Position numbers and translations under genes: made by a program. 64,000 nt of DNA from Schistocerca nitens (lineage: Eukaryota > Arthropoda > Insecta > Orthoptera > Acrididae), in the NCBI RefSeq assembly GCF_023898315.1, contig NC_064619.1, positions 297,452,150-297,516,149 of the forward strand. The letters are read 5' to 3'. Under the pieces are notes generated by a model. It had not been told where the DNA came from. It saw only the letters and a list, made by a program, of their open reading frames with translations, and ran no database searches. Shown here piece after piece: positions 46,772 to 57,030 of this stretch (position 1 is its first letter; every line of letters starts with the position of its first letter).

Positions 46772-47030
46772 AATTTGTGGAATTGAAATCATTCTTCGAC
46801 CATAATTTTTTTTCTTTATTTTATGACCGATCTCGGCCTATGAGATCATCAGATTTATGTATCTTCCTAAACTAGTAAACAATACATAACATGGCTCCAG
46901 GGTGTTCATGTTTTGTTTCCTACTTTAGGAAGACAGATGCATCTAATGATGATCTCAAAGACTGAAATCAGTTACAAAGTAATGGGACAAAAAATCTGCG
47001 ATCAAAGACTGATTCCAATTCCATAAATTT
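46772..47030. mobile_element. Foldback/MITE element with long inverted arms
   Basis: The left arm (46772-about 46900: 'aatttgtggaattgaaatca', 'gagatcatca', 'cttcctaaa') is matched inverted by the right arm ('taggaagacagatgcatcta', 'gatgatctcaaagactgaaa', 'gattccaattccataaattt') over most of 259 bp. The arms have diverged moderately. No open frame. Confidence 0.75.
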
Positions 47031-48925
47031 TCTTCCATTCAGCTTAACCCATCAGTGCGAAATGAACATAAATGCACTAACATCTAAGGTCAGTACTTGA
47101 CGATATAATCAGCGAAAACAAATGGAGGAAGAACCAATAGACTATTACTCATTCGCCTGACATTCTCTTTTTACTTATCTGAGACATTTGTTCTCTTCTA
47201 TTGCTAAATTTTGTTCCACTCAAATTGGTACATCAAATGTATCTTCGAGTCTAGGGTGGTTATGCGAATATAGTTCTGATTAATATTTAATTTACATAAA
47301 TTAAAAGCTGATATACCACTCATCAGAGTACTGCTGATGCGAGATTCCTAAGCTTGATAAGAATGAATTCGAAGCAAGAAAAATGAGACTTGCAGATCAA
47401 CGTAGTTTACTACGCAGAAAAATTTTTCTCTTCCTCGCAGTTTATCTCAGTAGGGAAGACTGGGGCTCTTATGATTTTGAATTTTCGAAGAGGCAGTGTT
47501 TAGTGCCCCTTCTCTCATTAGCGTACCTCCTAATATATATATCCTTGGCTACATTGCAAGCATGATGCCTCGAGCAACTTCTCTTCGTTTTGCCTTTTTT
47601 ATGATTTCTCAATATCTTTTTCTTAAATAAGACAAAAAGCTATTAAAAATTCAGTCAAGGTAAGTTGTCACATGTGACAATTCCCAAAATGTTTGGAGAG
47701 AAACAGACCTTGACCACAGCTTCAATGTAGATACAAAATATCATTGCAGAACTCTTATAGAAGAATAGAAAAATTTTGAGGTATAGACTTCAGTGAACAG
47801 AGTGACTAATGAGAGATAATTACATGAATATATGAACGCTTACATCAGCAAAAACTCAAAAATACCAAAAAAATCTAGGAAACCGTCGACTGTGTCTAGA
47901 AACTTTGAACATCCTACTGAGAATATTGAAACCCTACTGCTGTTTGCTTTTATACCGTTAGGATGCGGCAGAGACTGAGAACTGAGACTTGTGACAATCA
48001 ACCGGTGTGATAACCTGCCTGGATATCCCCTACTGAATGAACTGTTGCTCCATATTTTGTTTTCTGAGGCTACTAAATCCAAATTCGGCTATTGCAAAGT
48101 GAGTAGAAAATGCAGGGGCACACTGGTTGCTTCGCTCACGCTTCCGAAAAAACTGTCGAAGGCTACAATGGCGTATTTATTGCACAAGATTTTACGGCAG
48201 CGTTCGTGCTACGCGTGTTCTGCTTAGCAACACACGTTCGTAGTGACCTCCTGTGTAGACACACAAGTCAGGTTTCCGCTTGTCAGAAACCAGCCAAAAC
48301 TCATTTTCCTGGTGGTGCGCACAAATAAAATCTGACGAATCATGGCACAAACGTAGAGGTAGGGAAAGAAATAAGTGCTTAACGCCTCTTCGACGATGAG
48401 CTCAGTAGAGATGGCGGACACCTAAATCTAGGTGAGTGGACGACAATTTGAACGGCCGTCTCTGCGGCAGTGAGTTCAGTGTCTGGGCCATCGTACTCGG
48501 TTAATCGTAAAGGAACATGTTCTGAGCTGAAATCAGCATGGGCTCCGCAAACATCGATCTTGCATGCCCTGCTTTTATCTCATGGCATCCCGAAAGTCAG
48601 GGATCAAGGCAATCATGTGAGTTAGTCAGTTACTTATTCCAGAGATCAAATTTACGATAAAATTTATGATTTTGGACGTGTCAACAGAACAGACGTAGTA
48701 CGGTACTACTATTTACAACGAAATAAAAGGTAAAAATATTACTTATATGACTCCATGAAGACCATTTAATACTTTTTAAATGATTAATTATCTCTACACA
48801 AGAACTATTATATGGTGTAGAAAGAGTTTGTAAGGAGAAATCTCTTTAATGTACATTCGGACACAATTCTGCTATCTGTCAGATTGGAGAGATTGTCAAG
48901 GAGATTTGTAGTTGCATACTCATTA
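47031..48925. other. Unassigned AT-rich DNA
   Basis: No gene, RNA or repeat recognised. Frames of 60-80 codons lack domains. Confidence 0.4.
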
Positions 48926-48940
48926 TTGTACCAAGGTTAG

Positions 48941-49140
48941 CCGGCCAGGGTGTACGAGGTGTTCTAGGCGCTACAGTCTGGAACCGCGCGACCGCTACGG
49001 TCGCAGGTTCGGATCCTGCCTCGGGCATGGATGTGTGTGATGTCCTTAGGTTGGTTAGGTTTAAGTAGTTCTAAGTTCTAGGGGACTGATGACCTCAGAA
49101 GTTAAGTCCCATAGTGCTCAGAACCATTTGAACCATTTTT
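48941..49140 (+). mobile_element. tRNA-derived SINE, family A
   Basis: Full-length plus copy ('ccggccagggtgtacgaggt' head, B box 'ggttcggatcc'). Flanked by ttgtaccaaggttag (48926-48940) and ttgtaccaaaattag (49141-49155), two mismatches. Confidence 0.92.
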
Positions 49141-49155
49141 TTGTACCAAAATTAG

Positions 49156-49756
49156 GATCACTAAAGGAAGATAAAGCTCGTTTTTCCTTCTAATGTCGTA
49201 CTTGCTAAAATTTATTTGACCTTTAAACTTAGATGAATAGTTGACAGAAAAGTTTCGTAAATGAGTAAATCTACTGTGACGCTATGGTTAATACTGCCAG
49301 CTGGATAAAAGGTAGGAGTACCTGCAAGGTGTACGTGTGTGAACTCCACATATAATTCTAATTACCTTCTTTTATGTAATGAATACTTTACGCCTAAGCG
49401 AGGTGATATCCCATAATATAGTCCCATAGTACAAAGAACAAAAATGCACAAAACATGTTACATTACTGCCTTTTGCGATCCTAAAGTTCGCAATTATTTT
49501 TACGGCAAAAGAAGCTGAACCCAAATGTTTTTCCAAGTCTACTACACTGTTTTTTTCCATTTTATGTTTTCATCACTGTATATCCCTAAGGACTTGTAAT
49601 TTTGTACTGCTTTTGTTATTGCTTGTTGGTATACTAGGTCAACTGGAGGTGGAATATGTTTGACAGCACAAAACTGAGTGAACTGTGTTCTTCAAAAGTT
49701 TGAAGCTACCCCATCTGCGCAATACTATTCAGTAACTTTCAAAAAAATATTTACTA
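49156..49756. other. Possible LINE-derived DNA
   Basis: The stretch 49240-49740 reads like decayed LINE antisense in places but no motif is secure. No gene is supported. Confidence 0.25.
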
Positions 49757-49799
49757 CATTAAATGAAAAGGACCAGTTGTCTTTTGTTCTGCAATATCA

Positions 49800-49988
49800 A
49801 ATGGCTCTGAGCACTATGGGACTTAACATCTGAGGTCATCAGTCCCCTAGAACTTAGAACCACTTAAATCTAACGAACCTAAGGACATCACACACATCCA
49901 TGCCCGAGGCAGGATTCGAACCTGCGACCGTAGCGATCGCGCGGTTCCAGACTGAAGCGCCTAGAACAGCTTGGCTACCAGGGCCGGC
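49800..49988 (-). mobile_element. tRNA-derived SINE, family A (in left foldback arm)
   Basis: Minus-strand copy flanked by the exact 13-bp duplication ttctgcaatatca at 49787-49799 and 49989-50001. It splits the left arm of the foldback element. Confidence 0.93.
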
Positions 49989-50479
49989 TTCTGCAATATC
50001 ACTTTTATTGTGCTAACCGGTTTTCGGCTTACAAGAACATCTTCAGACATTTACTATAGTCACCAAAGAAGTTATTATGCTTAAAACAACATTGGAAGAG
50101 AAGTAATAGGTCTAGACTGATGTAGCCTTGTCAAATAGTAATTTTATTTTATTTTATTAGTTTTGTTTATTAATAGAAAATGTTATGTAGGCATGCTGTT
50201 CCTATTTTGTGTTAAAGTTTTCCTCTCTACTCCAATTTTATTTATTTATTCTTCTATTTTTTGCTCTTTCTTTGCATTACCACCACATTGTCAAAGTTGT
50301 TGCTTACTGTATGTTTCTGATTCAGTCTAGACCTATTACTTCTCTTCCAATGTTGTTTGCAAACATTGTAACTTCTTTGGTGACAATACTCAGTAAATGT
50401 CTGAAGACGGCCTTGCAAGCCAAAAAGCGGTTAACACAATAAAAGTGATGTTGTAGAACAAAAGCAAACTGGTGCCTTT

Positions 50480-50628
50480 GGTCCCGGCAGAGGTTTGAGT
50501 CCTCCCTCGGACGTGTGTGTGTGTTTGTCCTTAAGATAATTTAGGTTAAGTAGTTTGTAAGCTTAGGGACTGATGACCTTAGCAGTTAAGTCCCATAAGA
50601 TTTCACACACATTTGAACTTTTTTTTTG
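50480..50628 (+). mobile_element. Diverged, 5'-truncated family A-like SINE (in right foldback arm)
   Basis: Starts inside the B-box region ('gaggtttgagtcctccctcg'), carries the block 'gactgatgaccttagcagtt' and ends in a T-run. Flanked by aaactggtgccttt / aaactggtgctttt (50466 and 50629 onward). It is a different subfamily from the left-arm copy. Confidence 0.8.
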
Positions 50629-50743
50629 AAACTGGTGCTTTTCATTTATAATAATGTTGTTCTACCAAGAAACGACGGAAGATTCTGTTAACATGATTTA
50701 CTATTTTCTCTGTTGATTGTTATTTGCTCAGCTTCAATGCCCA

Positions 50744-50778
50744 GCCCCCACACAGTTTTAATCCATCAGGAAGTTTCA
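50744..50778 (+). repeat. Fragment of family C tRNA-SINE 3' tail
   Basis: 'ccacacagttttaatccatc' followed by 'aggaagtttca' closely matches 'cacacagttttaatctgcc'/'aggaagtttca' at the 3' end of the family C units (30.5 and 56.8 kb). Confidence 0.55.
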
Positions 50779-52010
50779 GTGCTTCTGTCATCTGCCAACA
50801 AGACTAATTCTGCAACCCACTTCAAATAAAATGGTGGATCGTTACATAAATCAAGAATAATAGTGCACCAATTGCTGAATCCTGTGGGGCTGCCAATGTA
50901 ATTTCTCCCTGTGCACATGATGTGGCATCCCTTTTTTTATTACTCAGACATCCTAGAATATCTTTTTTCATTCTGTTTCTTAAATAAGAACTAAACTAGG
51001 CATTTGCTGAACTACTATTCCATAAAAACTTAGCTGTCACAACATTATAACAGACACAATCAAATTCATTCCATAATTGACAGAAGACGCCAGCTCGTGA
51101 TATTTAATCACTAAAGATTTTATCATCATCTCAGGAAATGTATAAATAGCTGACTCAGAAGAAAGGCCCTTTCAGAACCCCAAGCAGTGAAGGCTGTGTT
51201 TCCCATTGCTACACAAGCGGGTTTCAACCCTGATGAGTATTACCCGCCTTTTCCAAAATTTTATAAAATGTTGTAAGGAGTGACACTGGGTGGTAGTTGT
51301 TGACATCTGTGGAGTCACCCTGTTTAAACGATGGCAAATTTCAGTCTTTCTTTGAGAACATCCTGAAGTAATAAGAGGTTACGTCAGTGACTAAGAACAT
51401 TACATTACAGGACAACAACCTTTAAAGTCTTATTGGGGATATTATCAACCCGATATGAACTTTCAGTTTTTAGAGTAATGATTATGTGTCTCATTTCAGA
51501 TGGGGATGTCAGATTAATTTTTAACTCACCAAATATCCTCTTCATCAGTGTACTGTTTTTCTTTCTCTGCTGAACCATTTGCACCAGTGTTACCGCCCTT
51601 TTTAAAAAGTTATTATTAAAGATATCTCCTACACATGAAGTTTCTTTTACAATAACCTCTTTCTCTTTAACATAAATAACGTAATCTTCTATGGATTCTT
51701 TCACTGTCTGTCTTTCAACAACAATGAAATTTTTGGAAGTTTTCTTAATATGTTACAGTAAGTACTATTTATAAGACAGTAATCATGGGTCATTAATTTT
51801 TCTGGCTAATTTGTACAAGTCATTTTTTGGTTGTGAAGATCCTGGCACGTGTAGTGATCCATAGTTACTGTAATGACTTGTCATTGTTAATCTGACTATC
51901 TTTTTAGGAAAACTACTTGCAAAAATGGATACAAACGCATTAAGGAATATGTTTAATTTAGAGATGCATTAGGTTCATTGTAAAGTTCACTCCAGTCAAA
52001 CTTTTTTAGG
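50779..52010 (-). pseudogene. Non-LTR retrotransposon, linker and first half of RT
   Basis: Minus-strand blocks in order: 'KNDLYKLARKINDP' (endonuclease-RT linker, about 51800), the frame 51704-51405 with 'SCVGDIFNNNF', 'LTSPSEMRHIIITLKTESSY' and 'RVDNIPNKTLK', then 'LKFAIV' with 'STDVNNYHPVSLLTTFYKIL' (NYRPISLL..FSKILE), and a decayed 'AIGALLFLIYV' (SVLGPLLFLIYINDL) near 50880. This is the standard Jockey/CR1 order. It ends before the FADD motif is clear. Confidence 0.75.
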
Positions 52011-52079
52011 CTTTTTTAAGATGTTCAGTACGTTTGACATTAATCAGCCTCACTGTTTCTAGAGTGTTTCCGAACTGTA

Positions 52080-52640
52080 CATCGAGATAAGTTACATAGT
52101 GTAATGGGGCTACACTGTTCCTTGACTTTCGAAAAGCATTTGACTCGGTACCATACCAACGTTTATTAACAAAAGAAAGGTTAATAGGGTAAGAAATAAA
52201 ATTTATGACTGAACTGTGGCTTCCTTGGTATGAAGAACGCCTCCTGTTTTTGTACAGAGAGTAAAGGCGTGCCACACGGAAGTGTGTTGAAGATTAATGG
52301 TTCAAATGGTTCTGAGCACTATGGGACTTAACTTCTGAGGTCATCAGTCCCCTAGAACTAAGAACTACTTAAACCTAACTAACCTAAGGACATCACACAC
52401 ATCCATGCCCGAGGCAGGATCCGAACCTGCGACCGCAGCGGTCGCGCGGTTTCAGACTGTAGCGGCTAGAACCGCTCGGCCACCCCGGCCGGCGGAGATT
52501 AATGAGTCAGCCAAGAATATTAATACTAAAAGCAGACTTTTGGCAGATTAAGCTGTAATTTTTAATGAAGTCCTGCCTGAAAATGTCAGATCTTGATAAG
52601 ATTTCATAGTGGTGCAACCATTGACAACTTGTTTTAAAAG
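52080..52640 (+). pseudogene. Non-LTR RT fragment split by a SINE
   Basis: Plus strand: 'FLDFRKAFDSVPYQRLL' (RT motif A, LDF.KAFD.VP) at about 52120-52165 and 'GVPHGSVLK' (motif B, GVPQGSVL) at about 52268-52292. After the SINE comes 'RLLAD*AVIF' (motif C, LFADDTAVIF) near 52535-52560. A deletion between motifs A and B removes part of RT. It faces the minus-strand LINE at 50779-52010. Confidence 0.78.
52300..52495 (-). mobile_element. tRNA-derived SINE, family A
   Basis: Full-length minus copy with head complement 'ctcggccaccccggccggcg'. Flanked by the exact 9-bp duplication agattaatg at 52291-52299 and 52496-52504. It sits right after RT motif B of the LINE fragment. Confidence 0.93.
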
Positions 52641-53070
52641 TTCATAAATGAAAAACTGATCCATTGAAAAAGAAAAAAGAAAGAAAGCTAGAAAAGGTAG
52701 TATACTATGTCTACAGCATCACTGAATGACAATGGGAATGAACTACCACAAATGTCTAGACGTAGCAATTTGTTGGAATATGAAATATAACACTGGTCAA
52801 CACTCATTTTCTTGCCAAGGATATTTGAGTGGCTTTAGGATGGGTTAGTGGTGCTGAGGACGAATATAGCAACCATTTATGCAGTTTGGCTCTAGTTTTT
52901 GAGATAATGCATGATTTATTCAAAAAATTAGAAAAAATTGCTAATACTGAACTCGAGCGCTACAAACTACAATGAAAAAAGAAAATAATCTTTATAAATA
53001 GCTTCTATGAAAACCTGATAGGCATTTGTCCACGTATAAAACATAATTGAAAAGTTTCTCTATAAGTATA

Positions 53071-54759
53071 TCATTTTCCGTCCATGACGAACCGCTTCCT
53101 GCACGCTTTCCTTTTATAGGTCTCTTCAGAACAGTCACGTTGCAGATTCCAGCAATAATCTGCCATCATATGCCTGTCCCATCTTCCTTTATATCTTTCC
53201 TCTATTCCTTTCATATCTTGATGGAACCGCTCTCCTTGTTCCTCACTGAAATCACCTAGATTACGAGGAAATCGATCCAAGTGGCTGTGAAGGAAGTGCA
53301 ATTTTATGCTCATGTTAGCTCCTAAGTTTTGAAAGTTAGTGAGCATGTTTTTGACCAGTTCCTCGTAATTGGGAGCTTTATGATTGCCCAAAAAACATTT
53401 TACAACAGCGACAAAACTGTTCCAGGCCGATGCTTCAGTGACAGTCGTGACACTTGTAAAATTGGTATCGTTGATGAGCCTGCGAATTTGAGGACCATCA
53501 AATATTCCTGCCTTAAGTTTTTCACTACTGAGTCCAGGGAACGTATTGCAGATGTATGTGAAGCAATTACCATTTCTGCCTAAAGCTTTGGTGAATTGCT
53601 TCATTAGTCCTAACTTAATATGTAATGGTGGAAGAACAATCTTGTCCCTACTAACCAGAGGTTCATTAATGATGTTTGCTTCACCAACAGCCATATGTTC
53701 CCTTGGAGGCCATGTTTTCTGCTTCCAATGTTCGTGCTTTGCCCTACTATCCCACATGCAGATAAAACATGGGTGCTTTGTGTATCCACTTTGTTGTCCA
53801 AGCAAGAAGTTCACCATTTTCAAATCAACACAAATCAACCACTGGTGCTGCATATACTGAATTTTCTGCAGAACCATCTTGATGTTAGCATATGCTTCAC
53901 AAAGTTTTGTTGAGTGGGCAATTGGAATAGATGCGTAACGATTGCCATTGTGTAGGAGAACACATTTTAAACTTCTAGTGGAACTGTCTATGAAGAGACG
54001 CCAGTCCTCTGGTCTATATTCCGGCAGCCCCAATTCAAGTAAAAGTCCAGGTATATTGCTGCAATACACTATAACCTCTTCTTGGTTGAAGTATGGAAGA
54101 AGGTTTTCTTCTCTCGTCCGGTAAGCTGTTATTTTAGCACTTGGATGAAGACAGTTCTTTTCCTTAAGCCTGGATGCTAAGAGTTCTGATGCTTGCTTTG
54201 AAAGATTGAGTTCTCGTATCAAGTCACTAAGCTCCTTCTGGTCGAACTGCTGGGGTTGTGTCTCACGTCCTTCGTATTCCGAACCACTACTTGTACATTC
54301 CTCGCCGTGCACATCGTCATCTGATGATGTTAGCGTGGGTAATGTTGTGAAGGTTGGTACAGGAACATCGTTGCTGTGCACCACCTGTCTTCTTGCTGAC
54401 TCCAAATCGGGATATTCCCACTTTCGTTTTTTGAACCTATTAAAACCTTTCACATTAACAATGCAAAAATAGCAATCATCTGTATGGTTCTTCTGCTCTC
54501 GCCATACCGTAGGCACTCCGAAGTTTAAGCTTTTCCTTTTTCGTTTTGTCCACTGCCGTAAGCACTCCACACAGCATTTACAAACTTTATGGGGTGCCCA
54601 CGCCTTGTCTTGATCTCCAAGTTTAATTCCGAAATATGCCAGATACGCTTCCTTCACAAAAGGAGTGATATTCTTCCTGTTCTTTTGAAGAACGTATTCA
54701 CCACAAATGTAGCAGAACTCATCTGGATGGTTCACGCAAAGACGGCGTGAAGAACTCAT
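53071..54759 (-). CDS. DDE-type transposase-like protein, 562 aa, uninterrupted
   Basis: Single intron-less frame from ATG at 54759 to TGA at 53071. N-terminus: cysteine clusters CYIC (16-19), CKCCVEC (60-66) and CYFC (96-99), probably a zinc-binding DNA-recognition domain. Residues 140-180 are acidic/Ser-rich linker. Catalytic-like core: D258 in 'LFIDSSTRSLKCVLLHNG', D312 in 'LICVDLKMVNFLLG', CxxC at 331/334 (CFIC), 'LPPLHIKLGLMKQFTKA' (376-392), HxxxxH at 488/493, and E507/E510 in 'FSEEQGERFHQDM'. This resembles the zinc-coordinated RNase H-like fold of RAG1/Transib/CMC-type transposases (inference). I recall the same protein as a multi-copy 'uncharacterized' family in arthropods and cnidarians. 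The intact frame suggests recent activity or selection. Role inferred: cut-and-paste transposition of the surrounding element. Confidence 0.8.
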   Translation of the reverse strand: MSSSRRLCVNHPDEFCYICGEYVLQKNRKNITPFVKEAYLAYFGIKLGDQDKAWAPHKVCKCCVECLRQWTKRKRKSLNFGVPTVWREQKNHTDDCYFCIVNVKGFNRFKKRKWEYPDLESARRQVVHSNDVPVPTFTTLPTLTSSDDDVHGEECTSSGSEYEGRETQPQQFDQKELSDLIRELNLSKQASELLASRLKEKNCLHPSAKITAYRTREENLLPYFNQEEVIVYCSNIPGLLLELGLPEYRPEDWRLFIDSSTRSLKCVLLHNGNRYASIPIAHSTKLCEAYANIKMVLQKIQYMQHQWLICVDLKMVNFLLGQQSGYTKHPCFICMWDSRAKHEHWKQKTWPPREHMAVGEANIINEPLVSRDKIVLPPLHIKLGLMKQFTKALGRNGNCFTYICNTFPGLSSEKLKAGIFDGPQIRRLINDTNFTSVTTVTEASAWNSFVAVVKCFLGNHKAPNYEELVKNMLTNFQNLGANMSIKLHFLHSHLDRFPRNLGDFSEEQGERFHQDMKGIEERYKGRWDRHMMADYCWNLQRDCSEETYKRKACRKRFVMDGK

Positions 54760-55296
54760 GTTTTCCTAAAACAAAATTGCACAAATACTACATATTACGC
54801 AGAACTTTCTTGTATTTGCATGTCAATCACATCCAACAAACATCATTAATTGTTTTGTGTGAAATGAATACTCACCTCTTATTTGCTACGTCACGATGAA
54901 AAGGTTCTATCTCCTTGAAGCCGCACTGCACATGTGTGTGACTTTCGACCATCGCCATTTTTCTTGTTTACACTGAACGCTACCTATCGGCTGTTGTGGG
55001 ATTTACCTCGGCCAACAAATGAATGTCGAGTACCGCCGAATTCAAATCTGCACAACCCTCAATATCTTCAACACACGCACCGCACAACAGGACTGAACAC
55101 ATGCTGACAGTGTGATGTTTGCATGATGTAATCCTCAACCACACAGATGCACTCCCTGAGCACAATTGTTTAATAAAGATAGTACAATATCACTAATTAA
55201 GAAACAAGTAGCAAATACATTACACCATATATGGACCCTGCAGTCGATATTATCCACATGAAACTCTCATTTCCACAAATAACCTATATCTCAAAA
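54760..55296 (-). promoter_or_regulatory. 5' leader/promoter region of the transposase gene
   Basis: About 540 bp between the start codon and the inner edge of the right terminal repeat. No TATA or initiator could be assigned with confidence. A 61-codon minus frame at 54980-55165 has no domain. Confidence 0.3.
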
Positions 55297-55435
55297 ACCA
55301 GAGCCAATTTGGAAAAAGTACAAATATACTCGGAATGAGTATCATAACAATATCCCATTTTCGTTCAAACTTCCCTGGCAACGAAAAAAAAATTTTATTT
55401 TGTAGAGCTGTGTAATCATCACACACTGTTTATCG

Positions 55436-55568
55436 AAGGTAACGTAGGTGGCAGACTTCAGATTATCGGACAATACTGGAAAAACGCAGTAGATCTACAA
55501 AGGAGACTGTTTATATATGATTTGTGAATCCCACCTTAGAATATTGCTAAAGTATGTTGCTATGGAGT
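55436..55568 (+). pseudogene. LINE C-terminal scrap
   Basis: Plus-strand reading near 55480-55560 gives 'STKETVYI' and 'NPTLEYC', matching the '..A.Y.TLVRP.LEYC..VWDP' block of the Jockey/CR1-like LINE in this window. Ends abruptly where RT sequence of another copy begins. Confidence 0.5.
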
Positions 55569-56524
55569 ATCGTCTAAGTTGTTCGACTGGATTCGTGATT
55601 TTGTACCAGAGAGAGCACAGTTCGTAGTACCTGATAGGAGGTCATAGAGTCAAACAGAATTTATACCCAAGGAAGTGTTTTATGCCCTCTGCTATTCCTA
55701 TGTATAAACTATTTAACAGACAGTATGAGAAACCTCTTTAGACTGTTTGGAGGCGATGCTCTCGTTTACTGTCTAATAGAGTCATCTGAAGATTAAAATG
55801 AAGACAAGATATTTGCACGCTGTGTAAAGCGGCAATTGACTCTAAGCAATAAAAAGTTTGACGTGCTCCGTAGGCATTAAAAATATCCGTTAAATTTCGG
55901 TTACGTGACGAATCACACAAATTTAAAGGTAGTCAACACAACTACATACCTATGGATTACAGTTGCGAACAACGTAATCTGGAATCATCACATGATGTGA
56001 AAAGCGAACCCAAGACTCCGTTTTATTGGCAGAACTCTCAGAAGATACAAAAAAATTTACTTAAGAGACTGCCTACACTACGCTTGTCCGTCCTCTTCTG
56101 GAGTATTGCTGTGTGGTACGGGATCATTATCGGAGAGAAGTGACGGACGTCAACTAAAAAGTTCAAAGAAGGGCAGCTCGTTTTATATTATCACGAAACA
56201 TGGGAGACAGTCAACCATATAATACGCTAGAAGGGTTGCCAATCATTAAAACAAAGGCGTATTGTGTTGCGGGGAGATCTTTTCGCGAAATTTCAATCTC
56301 CAATATTCTCCTCCGAATGCAAAAACATTTTGTTAATACGAGGAGAAATAACCATTGTAATGAAATAAGAGAAATGAGAGCTCGCACGGAAATAATTAGA
56401 TGATCGTTTTATCACATGCTGTTCGAGACAGGAAGAGTCCGGAAATGGTCTTGTTCTATTATGACCTCTCTGCCAAAAACTTGAAGATATACGTCAATTA
56501 CCCCTCGAAAGCCTACTTACAATG
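55569..56524 (+). pseudogene. Jockey/CR1-like LINE, RT to C-terminus
   Basis: In order: 'SSKLFDWIRDFVPERAQFVV' (RT), 'LFGGDALVYCLIESSED' (motif C with FADD changed to FGGD), 'TTYLWITVANNVIWNHHM' (LGV.....L.W..HI equivalent), a block equivalent to RLRFIGR.LR, 'VQRRAARFILSRNMGDS' and 'EIREMRARTEI'. Same family as the 15.1 kb copy. Multiple stops. Interrupted at 56537 by a family C SINE. Confidence 0.78.
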
Positions 56525-56536
56525 TTTCAAGGACCT

Positions 56537-56792
56537 GGAAACATCCCCTAGGCTGTGGGTGAGCCATATCTACGCAGTATCCTTTCTTCCAGGAGTACTA
56601 ATTCTGCAAGGTTCGCAGAAGAGCTTCTGTGAAGTTTGGAAGGTAGGAGACGAGGTACTGGCAGAATTGAAGCTGTGAGAACGGGTCGTGAGTCGTGCTT
56701 TGGCAGCTCAGTTGGTAGAGCACTTGCCCGCGAAAGGCAAAGGTCCCGAGTTCGAGTCTCGGTCCGGCACACAGTTTTAATCTGCCAGGAAG
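56537..56792 (+). mobile_element. tRNA-derived SINE, family C (single unit)
   Basis: Contains the tRNA-like part 'ggcagctcagttggtagagc' (A box) and 'gttcgagtctcggtccggca' (B box), preceded by ~150 bp of body ('tactggcagaattgaagctg') and ending 'taatctgccaggaag'. Flanked by the exact 12-bp duplication tttcaaggacct at 56525-56536 and 56793-56804. Related to each arm of the 30.1-30.5 kb foldback. Confidence 0.9.
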
Positions 56793-56804
56793 TTTCAAGG
56801 ACCT

Positions 56805-57030
56805 GTCTTAAGCGAAGAATGGAGGGATACACTGTAGCCCCTCACTTATAGTTTCCATAGGGACCGTGAAGACAGGATTAGGCTAATTATAGCAGGCACA
56901 GAGGCGTTTATGCAGCCATTCTTCCCCTGTTCCATACGTGTTTGGAAGAGGAAGAAACTGTAATATGCCGTACCATGCTAAGTACGCCCTTTACAGTGAT
57001 TTGTAAATGTAGTTGCAGATACGTGAATTG
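56805..57030 (+). pseudogene. LINE C-terminus, second subfamily
   Basis: Plus-strand reading gives 'REDRIRLIIAGTEAFMQPFF' and 'PCSIRVWKRKK', the IR...A..EAF..SFFPR.IR.WN block, then an 'aaatgtagttgcagatacg' tail. It continues past the family C SINE. Confidence 0.65.

Larger units (their letters stand above)
49757..50655. mobile_element. Long-arm foldback element with a SINE in each arm
   Basis: The left arm reads attaaatgaaaag ... ttctgcaatatca, [SINE 49800-49988], acttttattgtgctaaccgg ... aagtaataggtctagactga (to about 50120). The right arm is its inverted copy: 'ttcagtctagacctattact' (about 50320) ... 'cacaataaaagtgatgttg' ... aaactggtgc, [SINE about 50480-50628], cttttcatttaat-like end near 50655. 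Arms are about 170 bp without the SINEs and about 85-90% alike by eye. A ~200-bp AT-rich loop lies between. No open frame. Confidence 0.85.
52791..55412 (-). mobile_element. Complete-looking DNA transposon of unassigned superfamily
   Basis: Termini are inverted and imperfect: left 'cactggtcaaca' and right (reverse complement) 'cacagctctaca' match at 9 of 12 bases. Similarity resumes at 'ttgccaaggatattt' / 'ttgccagggaagttt' and 'ttggctctagtttttgagat' / 'ttggctctggtttttgagat' about 100-125 bp in. Both ends are flanked by TAA (52788-52790 and 55413-55415), an apparent 3-bp target duplication. The 2,622-bp element holds one long gene on the minus strand. CAC termini and a 3-bp duplication recall CACTA/CMC elements, but I could not match the family by name. 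Confidence 0.72.

Noticed and set aside
7876-52495. Evenly repeated short units suggesting a CRISPR-like array
   Set aside because: The repeats are dispersed SINEs in both orientations with separate target duplications; no array is present and the DNA is eukaryotic.
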